Shown in pieces: positions 23,164 through 32,878 of a stretch of DNA of 64,000 nucleotides; the stretch's first letter is position 1, and every line of letters begins with the position of its first letter. The stretch covers positions 112,170,711 to 112,234,710 of the forward strand of contig NC_057813.1 of the NCBI RefSeq assembly GCF_018294505.1, given 5' to 3'. The notes beneath the pieces were generated by a model. The model was not told the origin of the DNA and searched no databases. It was given only the letters and a program-made list of their open reading frames with translations. The position numbers and the translations under genes were made by a program. This DNA is from Triticum aestivum. Taxonomy: Eukaryota; Streptophyta; Magnoliopsida; Poales; Poaceae.

Positions 23164-24180
23164 ATGACAGCCTTCTTCCCTGACCTCGGTAACCTCTTCA
23201 TCAACGACATGAGTGACAACATCAATCACATCGGTTCTGCTCCCTCTGTACAGTATGTGATTCTGTCCTCCTGGTTTAGTCCGCATCATTACTTTGATGT
23301 TTGCAATTGTCGTCATGATCTATTTACTACTGATACAGATTAAATCTCATACTAAACTGCTCATATATTCAACAATCCAATCCAAAAACCTGATTACAGG
23401 CAATTTACTCCGAGTGGTTTTGCTGCGCTTTTGAAGCCGCCTACTTTTAAGGGGGTGCAATATAAAAGGTGGCGCACAAGAGTAGTACATTGGTTTCAGA
23501 TCATGTACTGCTATGACGCCACTAAGGGTAAGCCTGAGGGCGATCTTAATCCTACACAGTAGGAAGCTTTTCAGAACATGGATACCCTCTTCAAAGCCGC
23601 CCTGCTGAGTGTTCTTGACAATTCCATTGTGGATTCATATATGTCGTTTGACAGTGGCAAAGACATGTGGGCTGCGCTCGAGGCCATGTTTGGGCCCTCG
23701 GGCGCTGGCAACGAGTTGTACGTCATGGAGCAATTCTGTGACTACAAGATGACTAATGAGCGCTCTGTTGTTCAGTAGACTCATGAGATACAGTCACTCT
23801 CTAAGGAACTTGAGTACTTTAAGTGTGTGTTGCCGGACAAATTTGTTGCTGGGACCATCATTGCCAAGCTTCCACCTTCGTGGAACGATTTTGCTACTTC
23901 TCTGAAAAACAAGAGACATGAGTTTTCTGTTTTGGATCTCATTAGCACTCTTGATTTTGAGGAGAAGGCGAGAGCAAAAGACACACGTGATCGGGTCGCT
24001 GAGGGAGCTTCTAGTGCCCACATGGTACACGAGAAGAACTTCCAGCCCAACCAGCCCCAAAACAACAAGAAAAAATCTCAGGGGAAAGGCAAGTTTGATG
24101 CAAAGAACAAGCCGTCACATTCTACCAACTTCAAGAAGAATTCTCATAACGGGAAGGGATACAAACCTCAATTTTGGTAG
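23164..24180 (+). pseudogene. gag: Ty1/Copia gag remnant with an intron and two nonsense codons
   Basis: Capsid-type gag (UBN2 family) of a Copia retrotransposon. A short first exon, 23164-23252 (FFPDLGNLFINDM), is followed by an intron, 23253-23399 (GTATGTG ... TTACAG), and a second exon starting QFTPSGFAALLKPPTFKG. The phase matches exactly. Features: KRWRTRVVHWFQ, MWAALEAMFGPSGAGNELY, VAGTIIAKLPPSWNDFATSL, then a K/N/Q-rich tail ending in YKPQFW at 24180. In-frame TAG codons occur at 23560-23562 and 23776-23778. The zinc knuckle and the rest of the polyprotein are missing. A relative of the first exon lies at 46169-46284 on the other strand in element 4. Confidence 0.8.
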
Positions 24181-24184
24181 CACC

Positions 24185-25130
24185 GCACAAAATTTATATG
24201 GCTGCATCTACCTGCTGTCAGCTAACCTCATGGTGCTCCAGATATTCCTACATTCGTAACTAGGTACAATGACCACCGCAAGATGAACTTAGCTTATTCG
24301 TACGTTGACTTGCTGAATGCAGTGCAGAATGATCTTGTCATGTGTGGAGGAGCAAACAAGCAGTGCAGCCAAAGGTGGAAATCAACTAAGGACTTATGAA
24401 ATTATATGTAATCTTCCTCAGGCAGGTCAGTATCCCCTTCGTCCAGATGATCGTGTTTTGTCATGCCGAGCTATTGATATGTGCTACTATTTTGCAACAC
24501 CGTTTAAGTATAGCTACTGTTTTCCTATCTTTTCAGATTCAGGACAATGAATATGATATGAGGGGAACTTCACAATATGGACCCATGTTGAGTCATCTCC
24601 ATTGCCTCATGTGTTTGCTGCAAATGTGTCAGCATCAATTGCAAGATGAGGCAGCTAGCTAGCTGTGGAGTTGCCAACATGCTCAAAGTGCTTGCAACAT
24701 TGAGAAGAAACAAGCATGCCCAGGAAATTAATGCGTGCGCAGGGAGGCCCTTTGCTCAGAGAAGCATCGACCGATTTTCTTTATTTCCACACCTTCTCAC
24801 AGCTTTGTATATTGGTTATAGTATGGTGAATCATTGAGATGCATAGACATGCTGAACTTTTGTTCTTCTAAATGTTAGTTTAGTGTGAGTGTCTGCATCC
24901 AGTACCGCATCCTCTAATTTGGTGGATGCACACAGAGAAAATAAATCTCCATAATTTACTCCATAACCACCCTATTAAATAGGCCTAGTAACAAACCAGG
25001 TGCATGAAGTGGTCGGCGGGCACATGCATCCTGCATGCATGGCCAGTCAGCCAAGCCCATGCGCCAGCTCCAATGCAGCAACGCAAAAGAAGAGAGCGGT
25101 TCTTGGGGAAGACCGAGTAGTTCGTGCAAT
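24185..25130. other. Unassigned region between the gag remnant and the F-box gene
   Basis: No gene recognised. 24770-24850 resembles 16060-16170 upstream of the DUF295 pseudogene, so both host-like genes of element 1 are near copies of this small repeat. Confidence 0.4.
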
Positions 25131-25136
25131 GGGCCT

Positions 25137-25144
25137 TATAAATA
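25137..25144 (+). promoter_or_regulatory. TATA box of the F-box/FBD gene
   Basis: TATAAATA, about 240 bp upstream of the ATG at 25383, with a pyrimidine-rich leader after it. Its presence suggests the gene was taken with its promoter. Confidence 0.5.
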
Positions 25145-25382
25145 CGAACAACTCGCTCTCCGGCTTCCGTCTCCCCACCCAATTCCCCCTGCTCCCCTCT
25201 TCCTCACTCGTCCAGAAAACCCCGCTCACCTTCTTCCTCCCTCGTACAGAAAACACATGCTCCTCTTCTTCCACTCCTACAGAAATCCCCAGCCCTCCTT
25301 CTTCCCCACTCACACTGCCACTAGGCTCATCTCTGGCTACTCTGCTCAAACCCGTGAGCTCGGCGTGACGCCCACAAGGAAA

Positions 25383-27107
25383 ATGGAGTCGGCTGGCCCC
25401 AGTGCCAAGAAGATGAGGCTCCCACCAGCGGCGATGCTGGTTGTAGATCCCACACCTGGTAGCGCGGGGATAAGTGGCGAGCCCCCCGGATCTAAGGAAC
25501 CGGTAGAATCTCCGGTGGACCGCATCAGCGATCTCCCGGGCATCATCCTTGAGGAGATCATCTCGCTTCTCCCCACCAAGGATTGCTACAGCACACAAGT
25601 CCTCTCAACTCGGTGGCGCCCTCTATGGTGCACCGCGCCCCTCAATCTCGACTATGGTCAGATATCTGTCCTTCCTGAATTTCATCTCCTCAGAGCCATC
25701 GTCTCTTCTCACCAGCAGGGCCCCGTTCAATGCCTTTGCATCCCGACAAGCTACCTGCTGTCCATACCCGGCAAGGTGGACGCTTGGCTGATATCCCCTG
25801 AATTCGGAAAACCTCTGAAGTTTGAGTTCTACCATTACCACGAAAGTTTCATACCACGAACATACCAAGAATTCGTGCCCACACCACCATTGTACATCTT
25901 GCGGTTTTCCTCCCCTCTCCACACTGCCACCTTCGCCCGGTGCCATGTACCAGACGATCTGGTACGAATGCTTCGACTCCTACTTCTAAAAAAACTTTCG
26001 CTTGTGGTGGTTTATCTGTCGGAGGCCTCACTGCACAGCATCATCCACTCCAGTTGCCCTGCCCGGGAGCGCTTGCTGATTGTTTTGGGAACAGAAATCG
26101 GTATCAGTTGTCTCCAAATAAAGTCGCCTAACCTTAAGAGCATTGGAATTTGTTTTAAAGGACAACAGCTCATCATCAAAGATGCCCCTTCACTTGAAAG
26201 GTTGCTCCTTCATAATTGTTATACACCTATAGAAATAACTATCGTCTCTGCGCCCAAACTGGAGACCTTGGGTGTAATTCGTGACCCATTTAATAATGAC
26301 AAGGAGTGGGTGTTTGGCTCCTCACTTTTTCAGGTACCGTATATTATCATCTACACATTTGTAATCATATGTTGCATTTTTCATTTGTGCGCGTAAGTTT
26401 TATATCATCTTGGAGTACACTTTGGGTACTAATATTATTTTATATGCTCAATGAAGAGTTCGTCCATTGATAGCCTATCAATGCTGCTGGATTCTGTCAA
26501 GATCATATATATCAGAATGTATAGTTTTGATCTGGACATAATTATTGGCTTGCTGCGATGCTTTCGATCTCTGGAGAATTTATACATAGAGGTGATGATT
26601 TCATGCACATTGAAAGCCCGTATATATTGTACTAGAATTAACTATTCAGTTGTCGTTATTTTGACTTACTCTTTTTTCAGACCTTAACTATTTTCAATCT
26701 TCATGTCTACTTAGGAAGAACCACATGGAGAAAAACATATAACCAATCGTTGGCATAATAAGCACAAGGATTTTCTCAGTTCTCATGACATTCGTTTGAG
26801 GACAATAACGATGGGACGATATGCATCCAACCAGGCAAACAGAAGCTTTGTCACATTCTTCCTGTTGAATGCGAGGTTAGTATTGTCCATGAGGCTTAAT
26901 TTTTACAGCAAGAGATTTCCCACGGACGAACATGTTTAACAGCAAAAAAAGAAGTTTCAGGTGGACAAATGGGCTTCTAAACGTGCTCGGTTTCTATTTA
27001 CAATAAGTTGTAGACATCCTGAAATAATTTTTTTTGCATAGGATGTTGATTTTATGGATCAGACCGATCCATTTGTTTGTGACTACAAAAAAGAGTGGTT
27101 GGGTTAG
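25383..27107 (+). pseudogene. F-box/LRR/FBD protein, three exons, two nonsense codons in the FBD part
   Basis: Plant F-box/FBD protein, expected to act as a substrate adaptor in an SCF ubiquitin ligase. Exon 1, 25383-26333: F-box DRISDLPGIILEEIISLLPT with STRWRPLW, then leucine-rich repeats (LKSIGICFKGQQLIIKDAPS). Exon 2, 26457-26591: SVKIIYIRMYSFD. Exon 3, from 26715: the conserved NRWHNKHKDFLSSHDIRLRT and FVTFFLLNARLVLSMRLNFY, then KKFQVDKWASKRARF and DVDFMDQTDPF of the FBD domain. All junctions have GT donors, AG acceptors and phase 0. In-frame TAA at 26937-26939 and TAG at 27039-27041 break exon 3; the frame otherwise runs to TAG at 27105-27107. The start is the first ATG followed by a typical low-complexity leader before the F-box. 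It lies inside element 1 in the element's direction. Confidence 0.8.
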
Positions 27108-27918
27108 ATGTTACTGTCATGTTCAATCTGGGTTTTGTCTAAAAAATTTGATGAACAATTAATCCTTGGGCTTTTTGTACCATTTGTATGCTTGACTTGC
27201 ATGTTGTTGCCCTCGTACTCCCCTCCACCTGCCACTACACTGCGGCATCTTCCATGCCTGCTGTTCGTTCCCGTCCGAGGCCTTGCCGTCGTTTTCTGCC
27301 TTGGTTAGCTTGCTGTGCCCGCCGCCGTCTGGCGTTGTCAACATGGTCAACAACCAAGAGGAATCAGGAGATGACTGTATGTGGAGAGGCTGACAGTAGG
27401 GACCCACCAGGGTCATTGCATTTCGCAAGCAGGTGCCTCATTATTACAAGCTAAAATAAATACTTCCTCCTAATTGTCTAACAACTAGGTTCCAGGCCGT
27501 TGTCAATGTAGTCAATAAACAAGAAAATTACACAACGAGCGGATAACACCAGGGACCCAGCAGCTCGCCCAGTTGTTTTTCACTTTAAGAGACGGAGCTC
27601 AAAACTGCACGTTGTGCGGGGGCCGTGGCCCGTCTAGCCCACGCTTACGCTTTTATTAAGCACATGACGAGCCCAGTTGATATATTTTTTATTTCTGAAA
27701 TTGGCTAGCCCAGTTCTTTTTTTTGGAGAATACCAAAACCGAGGCCTACTTGCTTTTCTCAGCCCTGCTAGGCTGCAAATCTTTCAAGATGAGGAGGGAT
27801 GTAAGTAGTAAGAAATGGGATTCCCCGGAAAACGGGCTATAAGTTGTAAGAAATAGGCTGTAAATTTTTAAACCAAAGCCAACCGGTAATTGCATTAAAA
27901 TATCATTTTTTCAGGATT

Positions 27919-28051
27919 TCTCTACTCTCTACTCTTATAAAAACCAAAGCCAACTGGCAATAACATTAAAATATCATCTTTTCTCCCACAAGATAAACTA
28001 CTCATACAAATGCATCTTCATGTTCCGTGCAACGAACGGGCATCTTGCTAG
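27919..28051 (+). mobile_element. Possible small Helitron
   Basis: The right end has a short hairpin-like CCGTGCAACGAACGGG followed by CATCTTGCTAG and T, the CTRR-plus-hairpin layout of Helitrons. A TCTCTACTCTCTACTCTTAT stretch at 27919 would be the TC start. The base before it is T instead of the expected A, so the left border is uncertain. Confidence 0.4.
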
Positions 28052-29823
28052 TTAAGATTCTAAATTTAATTCATTTTTTTGCGGAGAATTTTTTTTGAAT
28101 TTTATATTGATATAATTTTTTGAAAATTATTTTTAACGTGACTCGAAATTTTGTGATTAAAAGAGTTCGGACCCCATCGAAATATGCAAAATTTTGTTCA
28201 ATTTTTTAGCAGTGCCCAGAATATATGGTCTGTAATGCTAATAAAAAGAATATGGGCTTCAAATATCCTTAAGAATTAGCAAATGGTCTGTAAATTATTG
28301 AAAATAATGGCTAATGGGTTGTATGCTGTTTTCCACAGATTTGGAGGCTGACTTCTGGGCCTACAACGTTGACGATGACGGTGTCCTAAATTTTTTTTGA
28401 CGCGTACGCAAGGCTTTGTCAACTTAGTCAACACACAACAATGACTGTTGGATGTCCATCCAACGGCCGCCGTGCTTCTTCAATCTCTGATATTCCTGCT
28501 CCAGCCGCCCAAACCAGCACCGGCGGTACTGCCTGCTCCCTCCTCTCGTGGCTGGCTGTGTTGCCGCCAGGCCATCCCTCTAACCACCCACACATCCTGT
28601 TATTTTCCGACGACGTCAGCCTCACCCCGTAGCCGACCAGTCAGCGCTCATTCTCCCCTCAGCGTGGGCATCCGCTGCGGTGGCTTTGCTGGCTCCGGGT
28701 GGTTCTCTTCCTGGGCCTCGCCCTCGTCCACCGTGTTTGTGCTCTCGGCGCGGCGAGGTCACCATGGTCAACAAACAACAGCCATTGGAAGAGGCTGACA
28801 ATAAGGGCCCACACAGGAAAATGCCTCCTTATTATGCGCAAACTAATGATTCGTCCACCTGATAGCTGGGACACACCGGAAGGGTTTCTGTATTTCGCCA
28901 AAAAGACGTTCCCCCCGCTGTCAGCTCGGATCCACCGGAAATGCCTCCTTATTACGCACAAAAAAATGAATACTCCCCCTGCTAGCTGGGACTCACCTTG
29001 GTGGGAGGCTGACTTGTGGGCCTACTAAGTTTATGGGGACAGAGGGCTTTGTCAACTTAGTCAATATGAACGATTCTAGCTCCAGTGACCGTATGATGTC
29101 CATCCAATAGTCGTAGTGCTTCTTCAACCTCTGGTCTTCGTGCTCCAGCCGCCCAAAGCAGCAATGGTCGTGCCGCTTGCTCCTGCCTCCTGTGGCGGGC
29201 TCTGGTGCCGCGGAGGCCTCACCGCCCCCTACTACTCCCACCACTGGCCAGGCCATCCCTCTACTCACCCGCACCCCCTGTTATTCTGCGGCGACGGCAG
29301 CCTCACACCGCAGCCGAACTAGTGAACCCTCATACTCCTCTTCGCGTGGGCATCCACTTCTGCGTCTTCCCCGGCTCCGCGTCGTCCCCTTCCTAGGCCT
29401 CATCGTCGTCCACCGCCGTGGTGCTCTCGGCGCGACGTGGTCAATGTGGTCCACGACCGACTTCCATCGAAAGAGTACTGTGCGTGGAGAGGCTGACAGC
29501 TGGGTCCACGGCGGCCGCAAGGAAGTGCCTCCTTATTATGCGCAAAATAATTATTGCTCCACCTGATAGGAGGGACCCATCGGACGGGCTACCGTATTTC
29601 GCAACAAAAACATTTCCCCCCTGACTGCTGGGACCCACCAGCTACACCTTTGCATGCAAGGAAGTGCGTCCGGGCAAAAAAATGATTCGCCCCCCTGACT
29701 GCTGGGACCCACCAGCTACATCTTCGCAGGCAAGGAAGTGCTTGACAGTCGGGACCCACCAGGTCGAAGCGTACGTAGTGTTGTCATTCTGGTCTCGAAC
29801 GTGTACGTACATATATACTGGTC

Positions 29824-29895
29824 GATGTAGAGGCGCGCATGTGTCGTAGTAGAGGCGCGCACGTGTCGTAGTAGAGGCGCGCATGTAGCATGTAC
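29824..29895 (+). repeat. Three tandem units of GTAGAGGCGCGCATGTGTC
   Basis: Units of about 24 bp starting GTAGAGGCGCGCAYGTGTCGTA. Element 4 has two diverged units at 52456-52500 (GTAGAGGCACGCACGTGTTG). Confidence 0.85.
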
Positions 29896-30179
29896 ACGTA
29901 CGTACAACGGCTAGTGTGCAAGAAAGAAAATACGGCCACGTATGTGTACATATAGGCAGGGTCTCGAACGCCTACTCGCGCATATGTACGGCCAGGGCTC
30001 GTGTACATGGCTGGGTCGGAACGGAGAAACAACATCGTCGTCGTGTTCATGGGGAGCCAGCCGGCTAGGTCGGAACGAAATGCGTGGTCGTGTTCATCGG
30101 GAGGGCTTGGACGGAATAGGTGACGGAAATGAGGCATGGCGTACCGCAGAACAGAGGAAACGGCCTTGTGTTTGACCGG

Positions 30180-30830
30180 CCATGTTCGAAACGGGATCAT
30201 GTTCATCGGGAGGGGTCTGGCGTACCGCAAAATAGAGGAAACGGACCTCCTATGGTCAAAACGGGGGTCCTGTTGATCGAGAGGGGTGTGGCATACCGCA
30301 AAATGGACGAAACGGACCTCCTACGGTTGAAACGGGGGTCCTGTTGATCGGGAGGGGTGTGGAGTATCGCAAAACGGATGAAACAGACTTGTGTTGGAGC
30401 GCTATGGTCGAAATGGGGGTCCTGTTCATCAGGAGGGGTGTGGCGTAAGGCAAAACGGGACTCCACGGGATACTGTTCATCTCCACCATCGACCTCCTCC
30501 AGCCTCCACGTGCTACTATTCATCCACCGTCGACCTCCTCCAGCCTCCACCTGCGACTGTTCATCCACGGGCTCCTGTTCATCCAGCCTCCACCGCGCGC
30601 TACTCCACTGGCTACTGTTCAACCACCCCTCTCCACGGGCTCCTATTCAACCACCCCTCCACAGGCTACTGTTCATCCACCCCTCCACCTTCTACTGTTC
30701 ATCGAGCCCTCCACGGGGTCGTCCTGTTCATCCAGCCCTCCACGGGGTCCTGTTCATCCAGCCCTCCACGGGGTCATGTTCATCCAGCCCCAACCGGCTC
30801 GATTGATCGGGGTCATGTTCATCCAGAGGC
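30180..30830 (+). repeat. B-end subterminal array with TGTTCATC (element 1)
   Basis: First, units of about 60-70 bp with GGTCCTGTTGATCGGGAGGGGTGTGG. Then, from about 30470, units of about 25 bp with TGTTCATCCAGCCCTCCACG. The long Ser/Pro-rich ORFs here (30357-30806 and others) are repeat artefacts. The matching array in element 4 is at 52620-53500. Confidence 0.85.
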
Positions 30831-31004
30831 NNNNNNNNNNNNNNNNNNNNNNNNNNNNNNNNNNNNNNNNNNNNNNNNNNNNNNNNNNNNNNNNNNNNNN
30901 NNNNNNNNNNNNNNNNNNNNNNNNNNNNNNNNNNNNNNNNNNNNNNNNNNNNNNNNNNNNNNNNNNNNNNNNNNNNNNNNNNNNNNNNNNNNNNNNNNNN
31001 NNNN
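30831..31004. other. Assembly gap (174 N)
   Basis: Run of N inside the B-end array, probably caused by the tandem repeat. The intact array of element 4 (53380-53470) shows what kind of sequence is likely missing. Confidence 1.
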
Positions 31005-31339
31005 TCACTGTTCATCCAGAGAGGCAGCATCGATCGGCTTCAGTTAGCAGGAGTAGCGAAGGAATCGATCGCTCGGGTTCAGTAACGCGTAGCCTGCAGT
31101 GCAATCGCTCGGGTTCAGTTAGAGCCCAACGCCTTGCTCGGGTTCAGTTAGATCCAACGCCTCGCACACACGTGCGTACGTGTACGAGATAAATGCGCAT
31201 CACTCGGCCCCCGACCTCCCACCGTAACCGGGAACTCCCCGAAATTTTCCTCCCCCTCGCTTCTACCATGGTTTTTTCCATCTTGGATGGCCCAAAGAAT
31301 GTCATGCAGCAGCGTCTCCGGCCCGCCCAGGATGAAAAG

Positions 31340-31498
31340 CCCATTTTCTATCATGATTTTTTGTCATAGATGTAGGAGCCCACCACATCTATGATGATAC
31401 CGGGTTTTGTTACGGTTATCGTCATAGAAGTGTCATATGTATGACAGAAATTTTTTTCGTTCGGCCCAAAAGTCACGAATGTGTCTTTTTTTGTAGTG
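31340..31498 (+). repeat. B terminus of element 1
   Basis: Ends GTGTCTTTTTTTGTAGTG. Contains CGTCATAGAAGTGTCATA and GTATGACAGAAA, motifs also found near the A ends (GTCGTAGAAGTGTTCCATGACA type), so both ends share a subterminal motif despite different flanking arrays. Confidence 0.85.
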
Positions 31499-31677
31499 CA
31501 TGACTAGAGCGCTCGATGTATCGGTGAGTATGGGGGGGAGGGGGGAGGGGTAAGAAGAGGCCTAACTATAGAGGTAGAACGACTCGTATATGTGTTGAGA
31601 AGGAGAGACCCTGCTATGTCTTGAGGGAGATCGGTCGACATCCATACATAACTGAAGGACAGGAAATATGACGGGAC

Positions 31678-31708
<31 letters not shown>

Positions 31709-32878
31709 AGGGAGGGAGAGGGGTAGAGTGCTGAATGGGTGATGGAGTTGCTTCTCGAAGATGGTGGGAGAGGCCTACTAGACAAACTGAGGGTGGAACT
31801 GCAATGTTATCAATAAGAGTGGGGATGTGTTTCTGTGTGTGCCTGTGCGTGGTAGATCTGTCGGGACGCATCCATGAATGATGAAGGGGAACCATGTGTT
31901 TGGTAAGCAAACCTAACTAGATCGGTAGATTACTTGTTGTTTGTTAGAGGAAGGGAGAGACATAACTAATGAGGTAGATCGATCGAAGTGTGGGTAAAAA
32001 CGAGGTATAAGGACCTAGCTAGCTATATGTATAGCGAGAGATCGGTCGGTGTACGTCCATTTGTTAGCGCAAATAAGGCCCAGCAAGACGGATAGACAAA
32101 GAGAATGGAGCTAGGAGGTGGTGTGAGAGGCCCAGCTACTAGCTAGATAGGGGGAGGAGTGTGCGGTTGTGAGATCAATGAAAAGAGGGGCGAGAGTTTA
32201 CACGTGTGTGTGACCGTATGAGAGACATGAGGCAAGGACACATAAAGGAGGAGATTGAAGGTGTGTGTGTATGTTTTAGGCAGGCATCGCTGGAGAGGTA
32301 TATCGATCGGTGTGTGTCAGAAAGGAGTTGTGGAGACTCTGGGAGAACGACCTAAAGAAAAAAATGAATATGCTCGGTGGATAGAATTCCGAGGGAGGGG
32401 TAGGGCAAGGAGGGCGTGTGCATGCATGAGAAAAAGTTAGTGGTAGCTACAAAGGTTAGAGGATTGTGTGGGTGTAAGAGACTAACAAAGATCATAATTT
32501 GATATGAAAGCGGATTCATATATTTGAATAGGAGATGATAGTGTTTTAAACATATGCATGCATGAATATAGCGGTGATACACGTGATGTGCACATGTTAT
32601 ACCATAATGTGATAATGCATGGCGTTTGCAACTCACAACTAAATGTCGAACAATCTAAACCATACTATACATCAAATAATCTCACATTTTATTTGAGTTT
32701 GAGATAATGTGTGGCGTTTGCAACTTACAACTAAATATCGAACAATCTAAGCAATACTATATATTGAACATTCTCACATTTTATTTGAATTTGTGGTAAT
32801 GTGTGGTGTTTGCAACTCACATATAAATACTTGTAGGCGTATGGGGAGGGGCACCATACATAATGTGATAAACACATT
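31499..32878 (-). other. Element 2 spacer right of the element 1 insertion
   Basis: Continues from 5004 on the far side of element 1. Includes a GA-rich tract (about 31676-31712), GATCGATCGGTGTAC phrases, and from 32620 to 32830 three rough repeats around GTGGCGTTTGCAACTCACAAC. Matches element 1 at 13290-14350 in inverted orientation. No gene. Confidence 0.7.

Larger units (their letters stand above)
27180..30180 (+). repeat. B-side tandem modules of about 600 bp (element 1)
   Basis: Repeated modules contain GCTTTGTCAACTTAGTCAA, GATGTCCATCCAA, CTTCTTCAA(T/C)CTCTG, GCTCCAGCCGCCCAAA, GTGGAGAGGCTGACAGC and GGGACCCACC. Clear copies begin near 28410 and 29040; a partial one lies at 27180-27460. 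Element 4 has corresponding copies at about 50610, 50930 and 51620. The sequence between 27570 and 28400 matches 49950-50600. ORFs inside are non-conserved, so I read this as subterminal non-coding DNA. Confidence 0.7.
5005..31498 (+). mobile_element. CACTA element 1, complete 26.5-kb element with CAT target duplication
   Basis: The left end begins CACTACAAAAAAATACAC at 5005; the right end finishes GTGTCTTTTTTTGTAGTG at 31498. The terminal inverted repeat is about 13 bp (CACTACAAAAAAA). It is flanked by CAT at 5002-5004 and CAT at 31499-31501. The flanks join into one continuous spacer that matches 12940-15020 within the element itself, which independently supports the insertion. Contents: A subterminal array, TNPA-like gene (-), spacer, DUF295 pseudogene, LINE and Copia fragments, F-box/FBD pseudogene, B modules and B array. 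No TNP2 transposase frame is visible, so the element is probably non-autonomous. Two full N gaps and most of a third lie inside it. Confidence 0.87.

Noticed and set aside
30357..31047. Long Ser/Pro/His-rich ORFs in the B-end array (also 52590-53593)
   Set aside because: They are translations of 25-bp tandem repeats, are open in several frames, and one crosses an N gap.
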